From positions 204,365,553 through 204,429,552 of the forward strand of contig CM048552.1 in the NCBI GenBank assembly GCA_026413225.1: DNA of 64,000 nucleotides, given 5' to 3'. Shown one piece after another: positions 50,514 to 63,440 of the stretch; position 1 is the first letter of the stretch, and the number at the start of each line of letters is the position of its first letter. The stretch is from Otis tarda (taxonomy: Eukaryota; Chordata; Aves; Otidiformes; Otididae). The position numbers and the translations under genes were made by a program. The notes beneath the pieces are model-generated. The model saw nothing but the letters and a program-made list of their open reading frames with translations, was not told where the DNA came from and ran no database searches.

Positions 50514-50600
50514 CACAGGAATAGCTCTGCTAGTTCAGACCAAAGGTTTAATTGCTTCATCTCCAGCCATTTTCTGATGCTTCACAGCAGAATCCATCTT
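50514..50600 (+). repeat. Possible ancient dispersed-repeat remnant
   Basis: ACAGGAATAGCTCTGCTAG, TTCAGACCAAAGGTTTAATT and CTGATGCTTCACAGCAGAA follow one another. The order and spacing resemble a dispersed repeat abundant in turtles and crocodilians (a GCCATACTGGGTCAGACCAA-type start with a later AGATGCTTCAGAGG-type word). I cannot name the family with certainty, and the copy is strongly decayed. Confidence 0.4.
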
Positions 50601-53600
50601 TTTTGAACAGCAAAAAATAGCATTGGCTTACTATGGCTAATGGATATTTTCTCTTCTTCACCAGTATTTTGAAGATTAATATCTGACTTGCTTGCGCTCT
50701 TCTGATTTTCTGCCTCAGGCTGCCACTATTAGTTGTTATTGGAGGCAGGACAGGAGAAGGTCTGGATCTCCGCCCTGTCCTGGCAATGCCATTACTACAT
50801 CCTTATTCCCCATCCCTTGGGGTGGCATGCCGGCTCATGTCCCATCGGGAGCTCAATCCCAGCAAACGATGCCGTGATCTTGTTGTGAACATCACTGTTG
50901 CTGTGTCCTCAGCCACGGACAGCAGCTGATGACAGTTTTCAGTGATCTTACTCATTCTCCCACAGATCAACAGCTTCCCAGACTACTGTTGGATAACTGA
51001 ATGATAAAAGAGGAACGTTGCTGAACATGTGCTACCACTTTTCCAAATTATTTCCAAGCAGAGTGTGCTATCCAAAGGGAGTAGAAGGGAAGGTGTCAGG
51101 AGCCCCAGGGAGCCCAGAGAAGAGACAGGAGGAGAGAGAGAGAGGAAAATCACCCCAGAGTAATGTGTCCAGGGAAGTAGCCCTTGAGGTGCTCTCTCTT
51201 GGCCTCCCTTGAGCATTTTAATTCCTGGGGCCACGGGCAGCACTGGAGAGCCTCCAGGGAAGGTACAGCTCCAGGACTGGGAGCTGGTGGGACTGAGCTG
51301 GCTCTTGGTTGAAGGTTTTGATGGTGCCACGGCTCTGGCTATTCAGTTGAGGGTTGAGCAGAACTGGCACTTTTTCTGTGCTTCCTTGCATGTCTCTGTC
51401 CTCCACTGGATCTTGGCACATGCACTGATCCTCTGAGGCTGGGTACACGCTCATTTTCCATGCAGCACCCAACACAAGAGGATCCATGCCTGTGACCAAA
51501 TGCTCTGGACAAAATAACCCTCACATCTGCTGCAGAGTAGAGGTAACGAGAATTTTATTTCAAGTCTTTAAATATAATGCTGCTGGCAACATCAAGAATG
51601 CGGAAGACTACTTTATGAATTTATCTTCTACTGCCTCTAAAAAAGTCCTTCTACACATCATATTCTTTGAAACAAATGGTCAGCAGCAATAAGATTTTCT
51701 ACTGAAGCAGCAAAACTCCACACAAGGTCAGAACAATATCTCTGTTATTTACTCCAGCGTGAGTTACGATCTGCCTACTGCCTACAACCTTTCCTATTGA
51801 TGCAAATCAAAAGCCTGTATTGTGTTTTTGCTGATTTTGTGCTTTACTCACTCATTACACTAGGATTCATTTATTCTTTTTTATACATGCGTGTATCTCA
51901 GCGTCACAAAAGAACCCATTTTGGAGTGAAAGACCTGACACTGTTTGTGGCTGAGGGCTCTGGGCTGTGCAGTGCTGCTCCTGTACTGTGCAGTGAGCAT
52001 ATTTCCGTGGAAAATAAATTACTCCATCACACCTATGAAATGGGAGTAGCAGGTCTGGGAGGATTATTAGTCCATGGGCTTTTACAAACAACTGATCCCT
52101 GGCCACAGACTGAAAGCTGGGGAGAGGGAGCAGCAGGACCTCAGCAGGCACTGGGAGGAATGGTGGCAATGAGAGAGGCTGAAGCAAAGGCCCATCTGAG
52201 GCACGGGACATTGTATGTCCGAGCCCACGCGCCAGTGGTCACTGTGGTACAGCTGACGAATGTGCCATCACACACAAGACCTATTTTCATTGCTTTGTAT
52301 CTCTTCCTCCATCCAGGAGCTCCTGGGCAGCCTAAGGGAGCAGCAGGGAGGGGGTGGAACCTCAGGAGCAGATGGCACAGATGCAGGGACAGGGTGGGAG
52401 ACACAGGGCTGAGCCCAGCAGCCTCTGTCGGGTTACGGACAATTGGGAAAACTGCTTACTCTTGGGACATCTCTGCTGACAGGGTGACAAAACACACAGA
52501 CCACTGCTGCTTCAGCTAGCAAAGCCTTAAGGGGGAAATTTCTCAAGGTGTGATGGTGACGGGGCTGCCTAACTCCCGTTGGAAGTAAACTGATCCTTCA
52601 GACACCCGGAGGTCTGTGGTAGTTTATTGAGAGAGATTTTCAGTTTGGGGGATTAATTTCCTAATTATGTAATTTTCTATTACATGATTTCAACGAGACT
52701 CTGGCCGTGTACTACAACGCAAAGGGAGGCTCACACTCAGCAGGGTGAGTGGATGTAAACCTCTGCTTTGGTTCCCTATGCCCCATCCTGCTTCAAACCT
52801 CTCATACCTCAAGTTGATTGACAGAGCATTTTCTATTCAGCATGGCTCTGTCCTGCAGGTCTGTCTCAGAGAAACCTTGTCATAGCAGTCCAGAGCACCT
52901 ATCATGCTAAATGAAAGAGCAGAAGCAGTGGTTTTACACCATCAAAGCACTATGGGACATCATCTGTAGGCACTTACCAGTCTAACCTACGAGCTTACAT
53001 ACAAGAGCTTACGACTGGCAGCACTTGTGGAGTCCTTTTAACTTACCATCCACTCGCCTGCAAGCACAGATCTTCTGACTTCGTCCCCCAGCTTCTATCT
53101 TGACAATAAAAACCGTATCGTGTAAGTAATACCACTTTTTGCCCATTATTCATGTCAAATGGCCTAGAAATCTGTCAAACAGCCCAAGCATTTATCCGTA
53201 TTTTCACCAGAACACAAAAAATATTTCCCGCTGGTGACACTAATCAGTTTCCCATTGTCTGGTAACAGTATAGGTACAGACAGAGATCTTTGGAAACTAT
53301 TAGAGAGATGAATGCTACCAGGATAGGTAGCGTTATGTGAAATCTTCACGTTTTACATACAGATGGAAGAAAAAATGCTACCAGTAATAGTGGCATCAGG
53401 GTATTCCTAGCAGTGAGAGCCAGCAGGGATTTTTTCATGAAATAATGATTGAATCAACCAAAGGCAATGCTACCTTAGCCTTTTTCTTGCTAAATAATCA
53501 CAAAAATCATAGTTCATAAATGCATCCTTGGATAGAGTAAAAACAATTAGGTCTTGTTTGAACTACGTGTGAAAGTAAATAAAAATAAAGGTAACAGAAA

Positions 53601-53639
53601 ATCTGCAATTTCAAAAGGGCAAATTAATTTCAAAGGGAA
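50601..53639. other. Non-coding stretch
   Basis: No gene is recognised. A 23-nt pure purine GA tract lies at 51127-51149. The 240-codon plus frame at 51797-52519 starts with a hydrophobic stretch, but the rest resembles random GC-rich translation and is overlapped by antisense frames. Confidence 0.55.
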
Positions 53640-55290
53640 CTAATGAAGTTAGCTCAAGGACTTGAACATCAATGAAGTCTCAAATTTATTTACATGAAAG
53701 ATGCAAGATGATTCACTGGAGCACAGAAAACAGGTGTTACAGATAGAAAGGATAAGGGGGGAATTACAAGAAATAAAGTTTATATAGACTTTGCAGAGGT
53801 CGTTAAAAGAAATAGGCAAGTTCTTAAAATGAAGACAATTGAAAGAAATTGACCTGTGTGCAAGGAATATTAAAGGTAACACGAATACATGACAAAATTA
53901 ATACTTTGCTGTATTTGTAAAACAAGTTAATGTTGAATACAGGAGGGAAAAAAGGTAACACAGTAGTGTGAGAGTAGAAATGATCACACCTAATCTAGAA
54001 AAAAGCTTTAAAAATCTAGTAGGTATTAAAAATCTATGGTGCATTCTCTGTATGGAAAGGCCGGAAGACTCAGCCTATGAAACTGCAGGGGCAGCAGTAG
54101 TAGTCACAGCAATAGCATATTAGGGAGGAAAATAAACTGTATGGAAAGAATAATTTAAAAAAGGGACATAGATGGAAAACAGATTTAAAAGCATTAAAAT
54201 TTTTAAAAGTCATGCCAGATGAACTTGATATCTTTCTCTGATGCAACTGTTTTCTACACAGGGATCTGCAGTAGGTCTACTGTTTAGTATCAAGCCACAA
54301 GAGAATTCACTATTTGAACAGGGAAAAATGGGGATTAGGCAAAGAATGGCAAAGTAGGGAGGGCGCTGATGAAAGAGGAGATGGCAGAGAGTAGTCCTGC
54401 AAGAGGCAACATCTGCAGGGAGGAAGGTCGTTAGGGGGGTTCCTCACAGAGGAGCCTTTGAACTGGTCTTATTGGCTATTTCATTAATAATCTCAAAAAA
54501 AAGTGAAGGAAGCTGTTGATGAAACATCCCGATGTCACAATGTCAGAGGGGAGTGTTGGTCAATAGGAGGAGGCGCGTATCATTCAGGAAGGTTAAAATC
54601 ACAATGAGAACAGCAGCAAGAGAGGCAGAAATTGGATTACACAGAACTCAAAGTTCGACACTCAGAGAAAGGAAGGATCTTTGCAGACTTCTACAAATTT
54701 CTCTGAATCAGGTGAAAATTATATACTAGGAGGAAAACATGAGTGTATTAATCAATTGGAATAGGTCAGAAATATAACAAGGCTATCAGCAAGAGAAATA
54801 AGACCAGGATGATACTGCTAGAGTACTTCCAGTAGAAAGAGAGAGGTATTAATACCACCTGGAACATAGTGTAGACTTCTGCCAAGTCATGTTCAAAAAT
54901 TAAATTAAAAATGTAGAGGTGTAGAAGAAGGCTGCTGGTAAGCAGAAGGGAATGGAGACTCCTTTTTACAAGATGAGATCAAAACCATAACCTTATTCAG
55001 CTCGACTAGCAGTACAGAATCTCTCTACAGATTCACTTGAGGTAAACATGGGATAGAGGCAAAAAAATCTACTGAATTTAAAGGAGGACATTGGCATAAG
55101 AACAAATGGGAATAAACTAACCACAGAGCTGGAAATGAGGTTTATCCTCAGAGGCATGAAGTTTTGGAAGAGCCTTCTAGGAGGAGGACTGAGTTCAAAA
55201 ACACAAGTGCTTTCAAGATGGAGTTACTCCAGTTTCAGAAAGGGGTTCTATGATGTGGCTACTCCTGATAGCAGGGGGAAGGCAGGGGTT
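53640..55290 (+). mobile_element. Long ancient CR1/L3-like LINE, ORF2 and 3'UTR
   Basis: A highly decayed CR1-clade LINE about 1.65 kb long, sense on the plus strand. Recognisable landmarks in order are: a DLCARNIKGN reading near 53850-53880, which resembles the LARDVKGNKKGF segment before the RT domain; CATGCCAGATGAACTTGATA near 54211, then ATCTTTCTCTGATG; a CTGGTCTTATTGGC and TTTCATTAATAATCTC block near 54464-54495, the RT region before the catalytic Asp pair; ACCACCTGGAACATAGTGTA near 54855; and GGCATAAGAACAAATGGGAA then AAACTAACC near 55092-55120, with GGAAATGAGG and TTTTGGAAGAGCC blocks after. The reading frame is destroyed by many stops and indels. Both ends are approximate. The subfamily is probably one active in early amniotes. 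Confidence 0.72.
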
Positions 55291-58200
55291 AGATTTGGTG
55301 AGCCAGAAGCCCTGTTCTGCTACTGCAGCATGTGTTGGCAATGCAAGAGTTACAGCAATAAGAGCTCTGTTTCAGCAAAGCATAACTCTGCCCCCATAGC
55401 CATGGGGTGCATGGGTAAAGAGCTTTGCTGAGTGCGTGTGTCAAGACAGTAAATGTGCTCCTCTGCATTTGTCTGTCATTTTTGATCCTGAGCAGCAGGG
55501 TGACTTTAACTTTAGGTTTCTCGCAAAAACCTTCTTGCAAAATTTATTCCAAATAACTGCCAAAAAGTGCTGTTGCAAAAAGCATTGCCAAGAACTAAGT
55601 GGTTCTTCCCCAAATGCAGGTTGCTAGAAATGTCATTGTAAGGGTGAGATAAAAGAAGTATAATTAGGTGTAAGAAAGGTTCACAAGCATTACTGATACA
55701 GATTTAGTTGGGCAGGTAAATTACAGCATAGGCATTTCACAACTGGAAGAGTTAATGCTGGAGTCTGGGGTGCCTTGTTCACAGAAGTTGCAATGGGACT
55801 TTATAAATAGGGGCTTTTGGCACAGCATTCCTCTTCACATGACCCCACTAAAAGAACTACCACTGAGAGGAGTTCAGACAAGAAACAGCTTTGCTAGTTC
55901 AGCTCTACTCACCTTGGATATGTAGTTTAAAGCACTGATCATGTGTAACAGCAACATCTGATTCAAATTGTAGACATGTAAGCAAAATCCAAGTTAACGC
56001 CTACATCTTTCCAGCTGAGCAGCTCTTGAGACTCTACCTAGTTTACCAGTCCAGTTACCTCTTGACTTGGGGGTCTGCTTGCCGCTCACATGTTCGTGGC
56101 AATTGCCTTCTGAGGTACCCAAGTACAGCTGAGGCATCACGCAGTACCAGAAAACATGGCCAAGACCTAATGGAAGAGTGTTGCCTTCTGGAGTACCTTG
56201 TAGTGGTTGGGTGGGATATGGCTACTCAGAGCACCTTAGTTGTCTATATGTGGGCAACTGACTTGAACTCTCATCTCCACTAACTACAATGGAAGCTTAG
56301 AGACCCACCTTGCATATAGGCACCTTCAGTTAGAAGAGGTCTGACTGTCTTCACCTAAATTGAAGAATTGTCCAATAATCTGGATCTGATATCTACTCAA
56401 AACATCATTGTGTAGAGGAGAGATATACAAACGGTTGGCCATGGGCTTTGGAAAGAGAAATAAAGCTTGTAAAAGTGCATATGGACTAGGATAAGATGAC
56501 TCTTAATAAATAGGGGTAGACCTGTTAAAGTAGGCTTGGTAATACTCAGAGGTGGAGTGAGTCCATGGCTTGAGACATTTAAATGCAAACCAAAGTCAAA
56601 ATCATTATATTTGTACCAATTAGTTTTTTGCTTAACTCGGTGGTCCCCAGCTCTTGCAATTTTATCGTGATTATCCTTGAATTCAAGTTTCACAAGTCCC
56701 AGCTCCCTGGGTCTTGGGAATCAGCTCCTGAGAGTGTCAGCTTCTGTTTTTAACAGTTACGGGGGAAAAGCTTGAAAGTGTGACTTGGGTGCATGCCAAA
56801 GATTTAGAAACAAAAAGTAAATAAAATGAATGCCAAATTTTAATGCTTGTTTTTATAAAAAAAACCCCAAAACTTAAAACACTCTCTATTTTAAAGCTAA
56901 TCTCATGACTTTGGGAGCCTGGTTCATTATTCTTGAAAGCTTGATATTGGCAACACTGTTAACTCAGACACTCTTTCAAGAGGATTTGTGGAAAAAGAAT
57001 GAAAGAGCTGCAGTGTTCTGGAATAATGAGTCCCTAAAGAAAACCCAAGAAATGCTTACGCTCTGTAGAAAAGTTGGTAAATGGATAACACTTGATCTCC
57101 TTCTTTCCAGATTAAAATAACAGAGGAGGCACAACAAATGCTGCCAGGAAGAAGTTGTGCCTGGACGTGTGAGATGTGGAGTGCAAGTAAACAGGATAGC
57201 TGTCTGTGGAGGAGTTCAGCATACAGATATCACGCAAGCAGAGGGGCAGCAGTGGTGGTCACTGGTCTCCAAAGGGAGCAGGCATTGGAGAGGAGGTGTG
57301 TGGAACTGGGATGCAGATAGGAAGTCTTTGGCAATGGAGCACCTTTCCTTGTTTTGCCTGCAACCCTGGGGTCGACATGTTCAGAGGCGAGGCAGAGACC
57401 ACCAGACAGGTAGAAAGTTGTGTCCCATCAGTCTCCACTTTCCCTTTTCTTTGCCAGGCAGCTCTGTGGATCTCAAGGTGCTTATGAAGACCACATGCCT
57501 TCAGAAGGGATTTGTCTCACGTGTGTTATCACAAGTACTCCGCAGAGACTGTATAAACCTCTGAAGCAAATACTTTTCCAATGCAGAAGATAGTGCTAGG
57601 ACCCATCATACGCTGAGGGACATATTCAGCCTGTTGGCTCATATGAAGCCACTTGGCCAAGGAATGGCTCCTCTCAGGGCTCCTTTTAAGCCTAACACCC
57701 CTTGATGTTGCTTCCCTATTAGCCACTTTCTTCTGCTCTGGAAGCCCACATACCAGATGCTGCTTGTCATCTGCCAACCAGCTGTGGAGCATATGGAATG
57801 GCAGAGCAAGGGAGTGGCTCCAGCCCTGCGCTGCAAACGCAAGAGACACAGTCCCTCTGAGAGAGACAGCAGCACGAGTCTCACACCGAGTGCATGAGAT
57901 TGCATGGGTCTAGTCATTGAAGGGTAGGACGGTGGATGTTTGCTCCAGACCTGGAGCTGACTACTGCCGCTGCAGATGGGGAGAGGCACAGGAGCCCATC
58001 TCCAACCCGCGCAAGCACCCTGGGTTGGTTACTGTGGATCAGACGGGGAAAAGGGGCTGCTTGGAGCAGTCAAGCCATGGCACAGAGCAGTAAGCCTCAA
58101 CGTGTTTGCACGGGGGACGAACCTGACACTTCTGAGTTTGTAGCTGAGCACTAAATGGAAAACAGAGACTGGGGAAAGGGTTTTTTTTCCACCTTTGGTT

Positions 58201-60749
58201 TTGTGGGGGACAAAACTGTAAAATTTTGCTCAAAAGCAGTTTTGTGCCTGCAAATAAGATTTATTTTTATGAGATTTATTTTAAAAATTATTTTTAATTC
58301 CATACAGATGTTTATTTATAAAATAATTCTGAACTTATATCCAAACAGACATCAAAGAAACCTTCTGGGAGTAGCACTGTCAGTAGCAAAGGGTTTTAAT
58401 GATCCACGAGGCGAGTGAATGGGTTTGAGGAGTGTCAGAGTGCCTTGGGGGAGCGCGTGCATGGATCCAATTAGGAACCCGTCCCAAGGTCACTCAGACA
58501 CAGCAGGAAAGATGCTTCCTTTGGGAGCAGGATGCCAACTATTATGCACAGTATGATGTGGAATATTGCAGAGCACACAAGTTTCCTCAAAGACAGTACC
58601 AGGAGAACTTCTGTCTTAAAGGGTGCCACATAAGCTACCCACCATGGCAATGGCCTTGGGTCGTTCCCAGCCCTTGGAGGAGGAGTATGCCCCGGGCAGG
58701 GCACGAAGGGAGCAGATGCTGCCCCAGGAGGGTGAAGAACCTGTTCTGGTTTCTTGGACACAGGGAGCATGCTGCTGCCAGAGCCCCCGTGCCAACATGG
58801 AGCCCGGGCTGCGTCCTGCTGGGGGGAGCTGGGAGGGGATGGATACTCCCAAGTCTTTCTGATTATGTCCTTAATTCCCTTTCATGCAACCTGTAAATCC
58901 CATCTCTCCTCACAGGAGGGGACATCTGCTGCTGTCCCCCAGCCTGAAAATAAATGGACAAATACTATTATCCCTGTGCAAATTCAATGGGACTAGTACT
59001 GATGTGTCATCTTCATATCTATTCACTTCACCTCCATATAAAAATGTGGAATAGTTGCTTGCTGGTTTTTTTTTTTTTCTTTTTTTGATGTTTAGTTACA
59101 CTGTTTAAACTTAGTGTCTTTCTAAAATTGGTTTCTATCAAGCAGTGGTACACAGGTCTTCGTATCCTCAGTAAGTTCTGGTAAGTCAATATAAACTCAG
59201 TCTTAGTTGCACAAGGTGTCTGTTGCAGTTTAAAAACACACAATTAAAAAGACCCTTTATCAAATTTGTGCAAATTTGCTTGTAATCATCTCTTTTATTG
59301 ACATCAGACTGACTGAGTAAAAAGGTGCACTCTGATCTTCGAAGCAGCGGTTTCCATTCAGATCTGTGCCTCTGCAACTGAGAGCGTGATCTTTGCTGCA
59401 AAATCACAGCTCAACATTAAGGATCTTCTCTGTCCTCCAGCACCATGGTATGGGGTAGGCATGTTACAGGAATGGACCAGATTCATCACGGATGGGATTC
59501 CCTCTTCTGTGGGAGAAAAGAAAAAACAGGGGACAATCCAAGCTGAAGCAGAACCCCTCAGCAGTGCTGGATTTTCCTCTGAACCTCTGTCTATCCCAGG
59601 GTAGTGCTGAGAAGCACAAGGTGGCATGGCCAAAATTGACAGCTTCCATAATGGGCTCTCCACTGCCGGGGGACAAGGACCTCCCCTGCAGCGTGTCCCT
59701 ACGGGCATAGCCAAGATGCTGGCTTCTGCTGGCTCATCTTGGATGTGTGATGCTGCAGGAGGGTGGCCAAGCTGGCTGAGTCTTCGTAGATAACCTTCTC
59801 CTGCCTGTCTGAGCCTGAACCCAAGGGGGAAAAACACAGTTTGGGAGAACTTCTCACTTTTCAAACGGGGCTGCTGGCAGGCCTGTGCGCTGCAGTGCTG
59901 AGAGCAGCAGCAGGAAGTGCGGTTGCATGTGAAAACAAGCAGATTTGAAACAATATTCACTCCAAGGGATTACACAAATTATGCCCCAGTGACAATGGAG
60001 CTATTTACTCAGTTGACACTATGAAGAAAGCATCTCCTTTTATCTACTCATGGTGGTTAGCGGGTTCGTCTCTCTACAGCCTCTGTTGCTACTTGCTGCT
60101 TCCCTTGATGCTTCTCTCTGGTACTTTTGTTCCAGCTTTCTTTAAAAGGCTGTTTATTTGAGGAGGGTATAGGCTTTGTGCCAGAGAAGGGCAGCTGCAA
60201 ACGCACACTATGAGCAGCCTCACAGATGCTCGAGCCTGTGCATATTGGCTGCCAATGACTTATGGCCCCAACAAAAGGGCTCTCCTTCCGCCCACCCTAC
60301 ACAAAGGCAAACCACCTAGAATCTGTAGCATGGGAAGAGGTAGTGGTCCCATTAGAGGTAGAGATAGTGTCCCATTAACAGTTGTCTCCTTGCTGCTCTC
60401 GTGTCTGGGATGACCATGCCAGCTATGATGCTCACTCAGAAGGCTTCTGAAATAGCTTCTTCTATGGTGAAAGACATAACCATGCATACAAAGCCATGCA
60501 AAGGGGGATGCATTTGTGTCCTCAGCATATGAGGCAGACAGGTGTGTCTGAGCATGCTGTGGGGATGGGACTGAGTTGCAAGACTGCAGCTGAGCAGAGT
60601 GCTTGCAGCACCTTGGGTCCCTGCAAGTGATGCTTTCCTTGCAATGCAGACCCATAACCTCTCCCTGCTTTGCTGGACCCAGCCATCTGCAGGTCACCTG
60701 GGCTGGCTGCAGGGCTATGAGAAGGATGATGATCCCATCAGCCTCCTGT
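55291..60749. other. Non-coding stretch
   Basis: No gene or repeat family is recognised. An AT-rich imperfect tandem of about 15-bp units (AGATTTATTTT-) lies near 58257-58300. A T13-C-T7 tract lies at about 59066-59086. A 200-codon minus frame at 59358-59960 is opposed by plus-strand frames and has no domain. Confidence 0.55.
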
Positions 60750-60910
60750 TCATAGAATCACAAAATGGTTTGGGTTGGAAGGGACCTTTCAAGGTCATCG
60801 AGTTCAACCTTGCTGTAAGGATCAAGGACACCTTCAACCAGATCAGGTTGCTCAGAGCTCCATTCAATCCAGCCTTGAATGTTTCCAGAGGTGGGGCATT
60901 CAGCTTCTTG
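60750..60910 (-). mobile_element. CR1 LINE 3' end fragment
   Basis: The plus strand reads TCATAGAATCACAAAATGGT, TTGGGTTGGAAGGGACC, TTTCAAGGTCATCGAG, then a CCAGATCAGGTTGCTCAGAG block and GGTGGGGCATTCAG. This is the reverse complement of the avian CR1 3' end. The element is therefore on the minus strand with its 3' terminus at 60750, 5'-truncated to about 160 bp. It is better preserved than the tail at 9172-9240. Confidence 0.93.
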
Positions 60911-63440
60911 TGAGACATGAGAGCAAAACTGACCATGAATTTTCCTCAAAGGGCCGATGTTTCCAGGGCACAGGCTTCTCCACATCTTCAGGTGGATATA
61001 TTTGCTTGTTTTGTTCTGTTTTGTTTGCACATGCCTGTAGGTCTCACATATTGCTTATGGTACCTCACCAAGGCAGGTCGCGTAAAGGCATACAAGAGAT
61101 CATGGCGATAGTTTAGGCTTCAAAATTTAGACTTGGGGGATGGCTGCACAATTCATAGCTCTGTCAAAAGTACCTTGTTATTGTGTTTATGGAGGATCTA
61201 TCGTACTGTTCACGGCATACAAGTTGCAGATAACCCTTAGAAAAGCCATCAGACTATAGCACCTCCCTTTCTTCAGGGGTAATACAAGGTAGACAGATCT
61301 GGCAGCCCTTAGAGTAGGAGATGTAAATGAATCCATTATCCTTCCAGAATTTGAACACCACTGGACTGTGCAGACACCGTGGTCGTGGTCTGCCCAGCCT
61401 TGAAGGTCTGCATCAGGTAACTAACCCCGACCAGTGACTGGCTGGTGTGCCCCAGTTTGCATCTATACGCCCTGGACCAAACTCTCCTATCTGTAGAGAA
61501 AGAGCTAGTTCATTGTCCACACAGCTCAGCTGGGACCAGCAGCAAAAGACTTTTGTGATATGATCCACTGCAACACTTGCCAATTCAAAGCCACCAAAAC
61601 AGCTGTAAGGCAGCAGAAACCTTAGGTCACTAAAGGTCTAGCCAATATGAATAGGATTTATTACACTAAATTTGAGCCATCTAAAAACTACAGATCAAGG
61701 TTAGAGTAGTAATTTTGGGTTCCTCTATAGACAATTTGTGGTTACCTTCAGAGAGCAGCTTAGGTAGGCTCTGAGACATCTAGGCTGAATTGCCCTTTCA
61801 AGGAGCCTTCTCTATCCCCTACAGTGGGAATCTAAATGTCTTAGAAATATTAGGCCAGACTGCTAATTTTTAGATAGCCAAAGGCAAATAAAAAATGAGT
61901 TTCAGTGACTCTCAGTAGTGTCCGGTAGAGCCCCATGGAAGGTAAAAAGTTCAACTGTCCACCCGCTGAACCACATAGTCTCTCTTGTGCAGTGAACTTT
62001 GTCTGTCTGAGGTTAAAGACAACCTTTTTGCAATTGGCTTTCTTGTTGCAATGATCTCCCATTATCTTAAAGGTCTACTTCTGGGAGCGTTTTAATGCTT
62101 CATTGTTGATTTTAATTTAAGCCAAAGGAAAAAAATAAATGGTTAGCAAGAACCAAAATAAAAAAAAAAAAAAGGACATTACCACTGTTCCACCAAACTT
62201 ACATGAAGTCAGGGCAGATTTTGATAAAGTGTCTTCTGGTCCTTCTGCACTGCTGAAAGGATTCACTGAGTGCTCTGCGAGAAGCAATGACCTCCCCTCA
62301 CCCACTCGCTGGGTTAGGGTCCTGGAGGCAGTTATATGTTGTATTAGGGAGCTGTAAACACAAAGAAGTGCTGCTCTTTCAGCTACTACAGACAAAAAAA
62401 ATCCGGATCTTATGACTTCCTGTCAATAGAAAGGCACATGTGTTTTCTATCTGCTGATAAAGAACCCAGTGATACCAAGCTTTGCTGGAGGAACGTCTGT
62501 TTTTTAATGGACACATAAAACCTTTCCTTCATGAACTGAAATTCATTTCACATCCAATATGTAATTCCACCACTCTGCAGAGAGTTCTTCTGCGGCTGAC
62601 TATTCCTCATATATTTTTCAATTCCAAAAGACAGATCAAGAACTGAAAAAAAATCTGCTCCTCAGCCCACTCGGCAGCTAACCGCCAGCAGTTAGGGGAG
62701 TGGTGGGTATGGAGGAGGAAAAAAACAACCTCCTGTTCAGCGTGAAGATGTGGAGCAGCAAATGGAGAAACTTCATAGACATGAGCTGAAAAAGTATGGG
62801 TAAAAAGGAGTGAAAGAGTGGGACCCTGGGTGGCCAGAGAGAGAAGAAAATCTCCATCCCTAATGATGGAGGGACTTGAGGCAGAGAAAAGGAGCTGAGA
62901 CCCTGTTTTTGCACACATCCAGAGTTACCCCGCTAAAGACAACTGGACATGGCTCATGGAGAAGAGGATAGGATATTTAGAAGGGATCAGCTCAAAGGAA
63001 CGTGAATAGATACATAAGTTTCGCAGTAATTTAAGTTGGAGCTACTGCCGAGGTACAGTCATTACAAACTGGAATAAGAGATGGAAATTGATATGAGAAA
63101 TCCATTCTCTAAATGGCAGTGACTGACCAGAAGTAGTGATATGATGAGGATATGACTAATAATATGAGATGGGTCCAAACCACAGACCTTAGGCCTGGAT
63201 TCAGAGCTGGATCTCTCTAAGCGCAGTGGCAGCAAGAGCCAGCCCTTACAAGGGCAGGACTGAACAAATGAGGTCTTCAGAGTTTTGACCCAGAGATTTG
63301 GATTTGGCTTTTGTTTACTGAAAATGACATTTATTAAAATAAATGATGGCTGAATCTCCAAAAGCTTGAGGCTGAAGACTGTTCCCACTGCTTCTGTGTT
63401 TACCTTGAACAAAGATGAATTCCTGAATTTGAAGCGAAGG
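60911..63440. other. Non-coding stretch
   Basis: No gene or repeat family is recognised. A run of 15 A lies at 62160-62174. Frames are short and show no motif. Confidence 0.55.

Noticed and set aside
51797-52519. 240-codon plus-strand frame with a hydrophobic N-terminus
   Set aside because: The hydrophobic start comes from AT-rich sequence and the remainder from GC-rich sequence. There is no domain and no exon signals, and antisense frames overlap it.
60058-60082. tRNA-like GGTTCG box at 60058-60082
   Set aside because: Only the B-box-like word is present; no A box or cloverleaf could be built around it.
62150-62180. A15 run as the tail of a processed pseudogene
   Set aside because: No recognisable gene sequence lies upstream in either orientation and no flanking direct repeats were seen.
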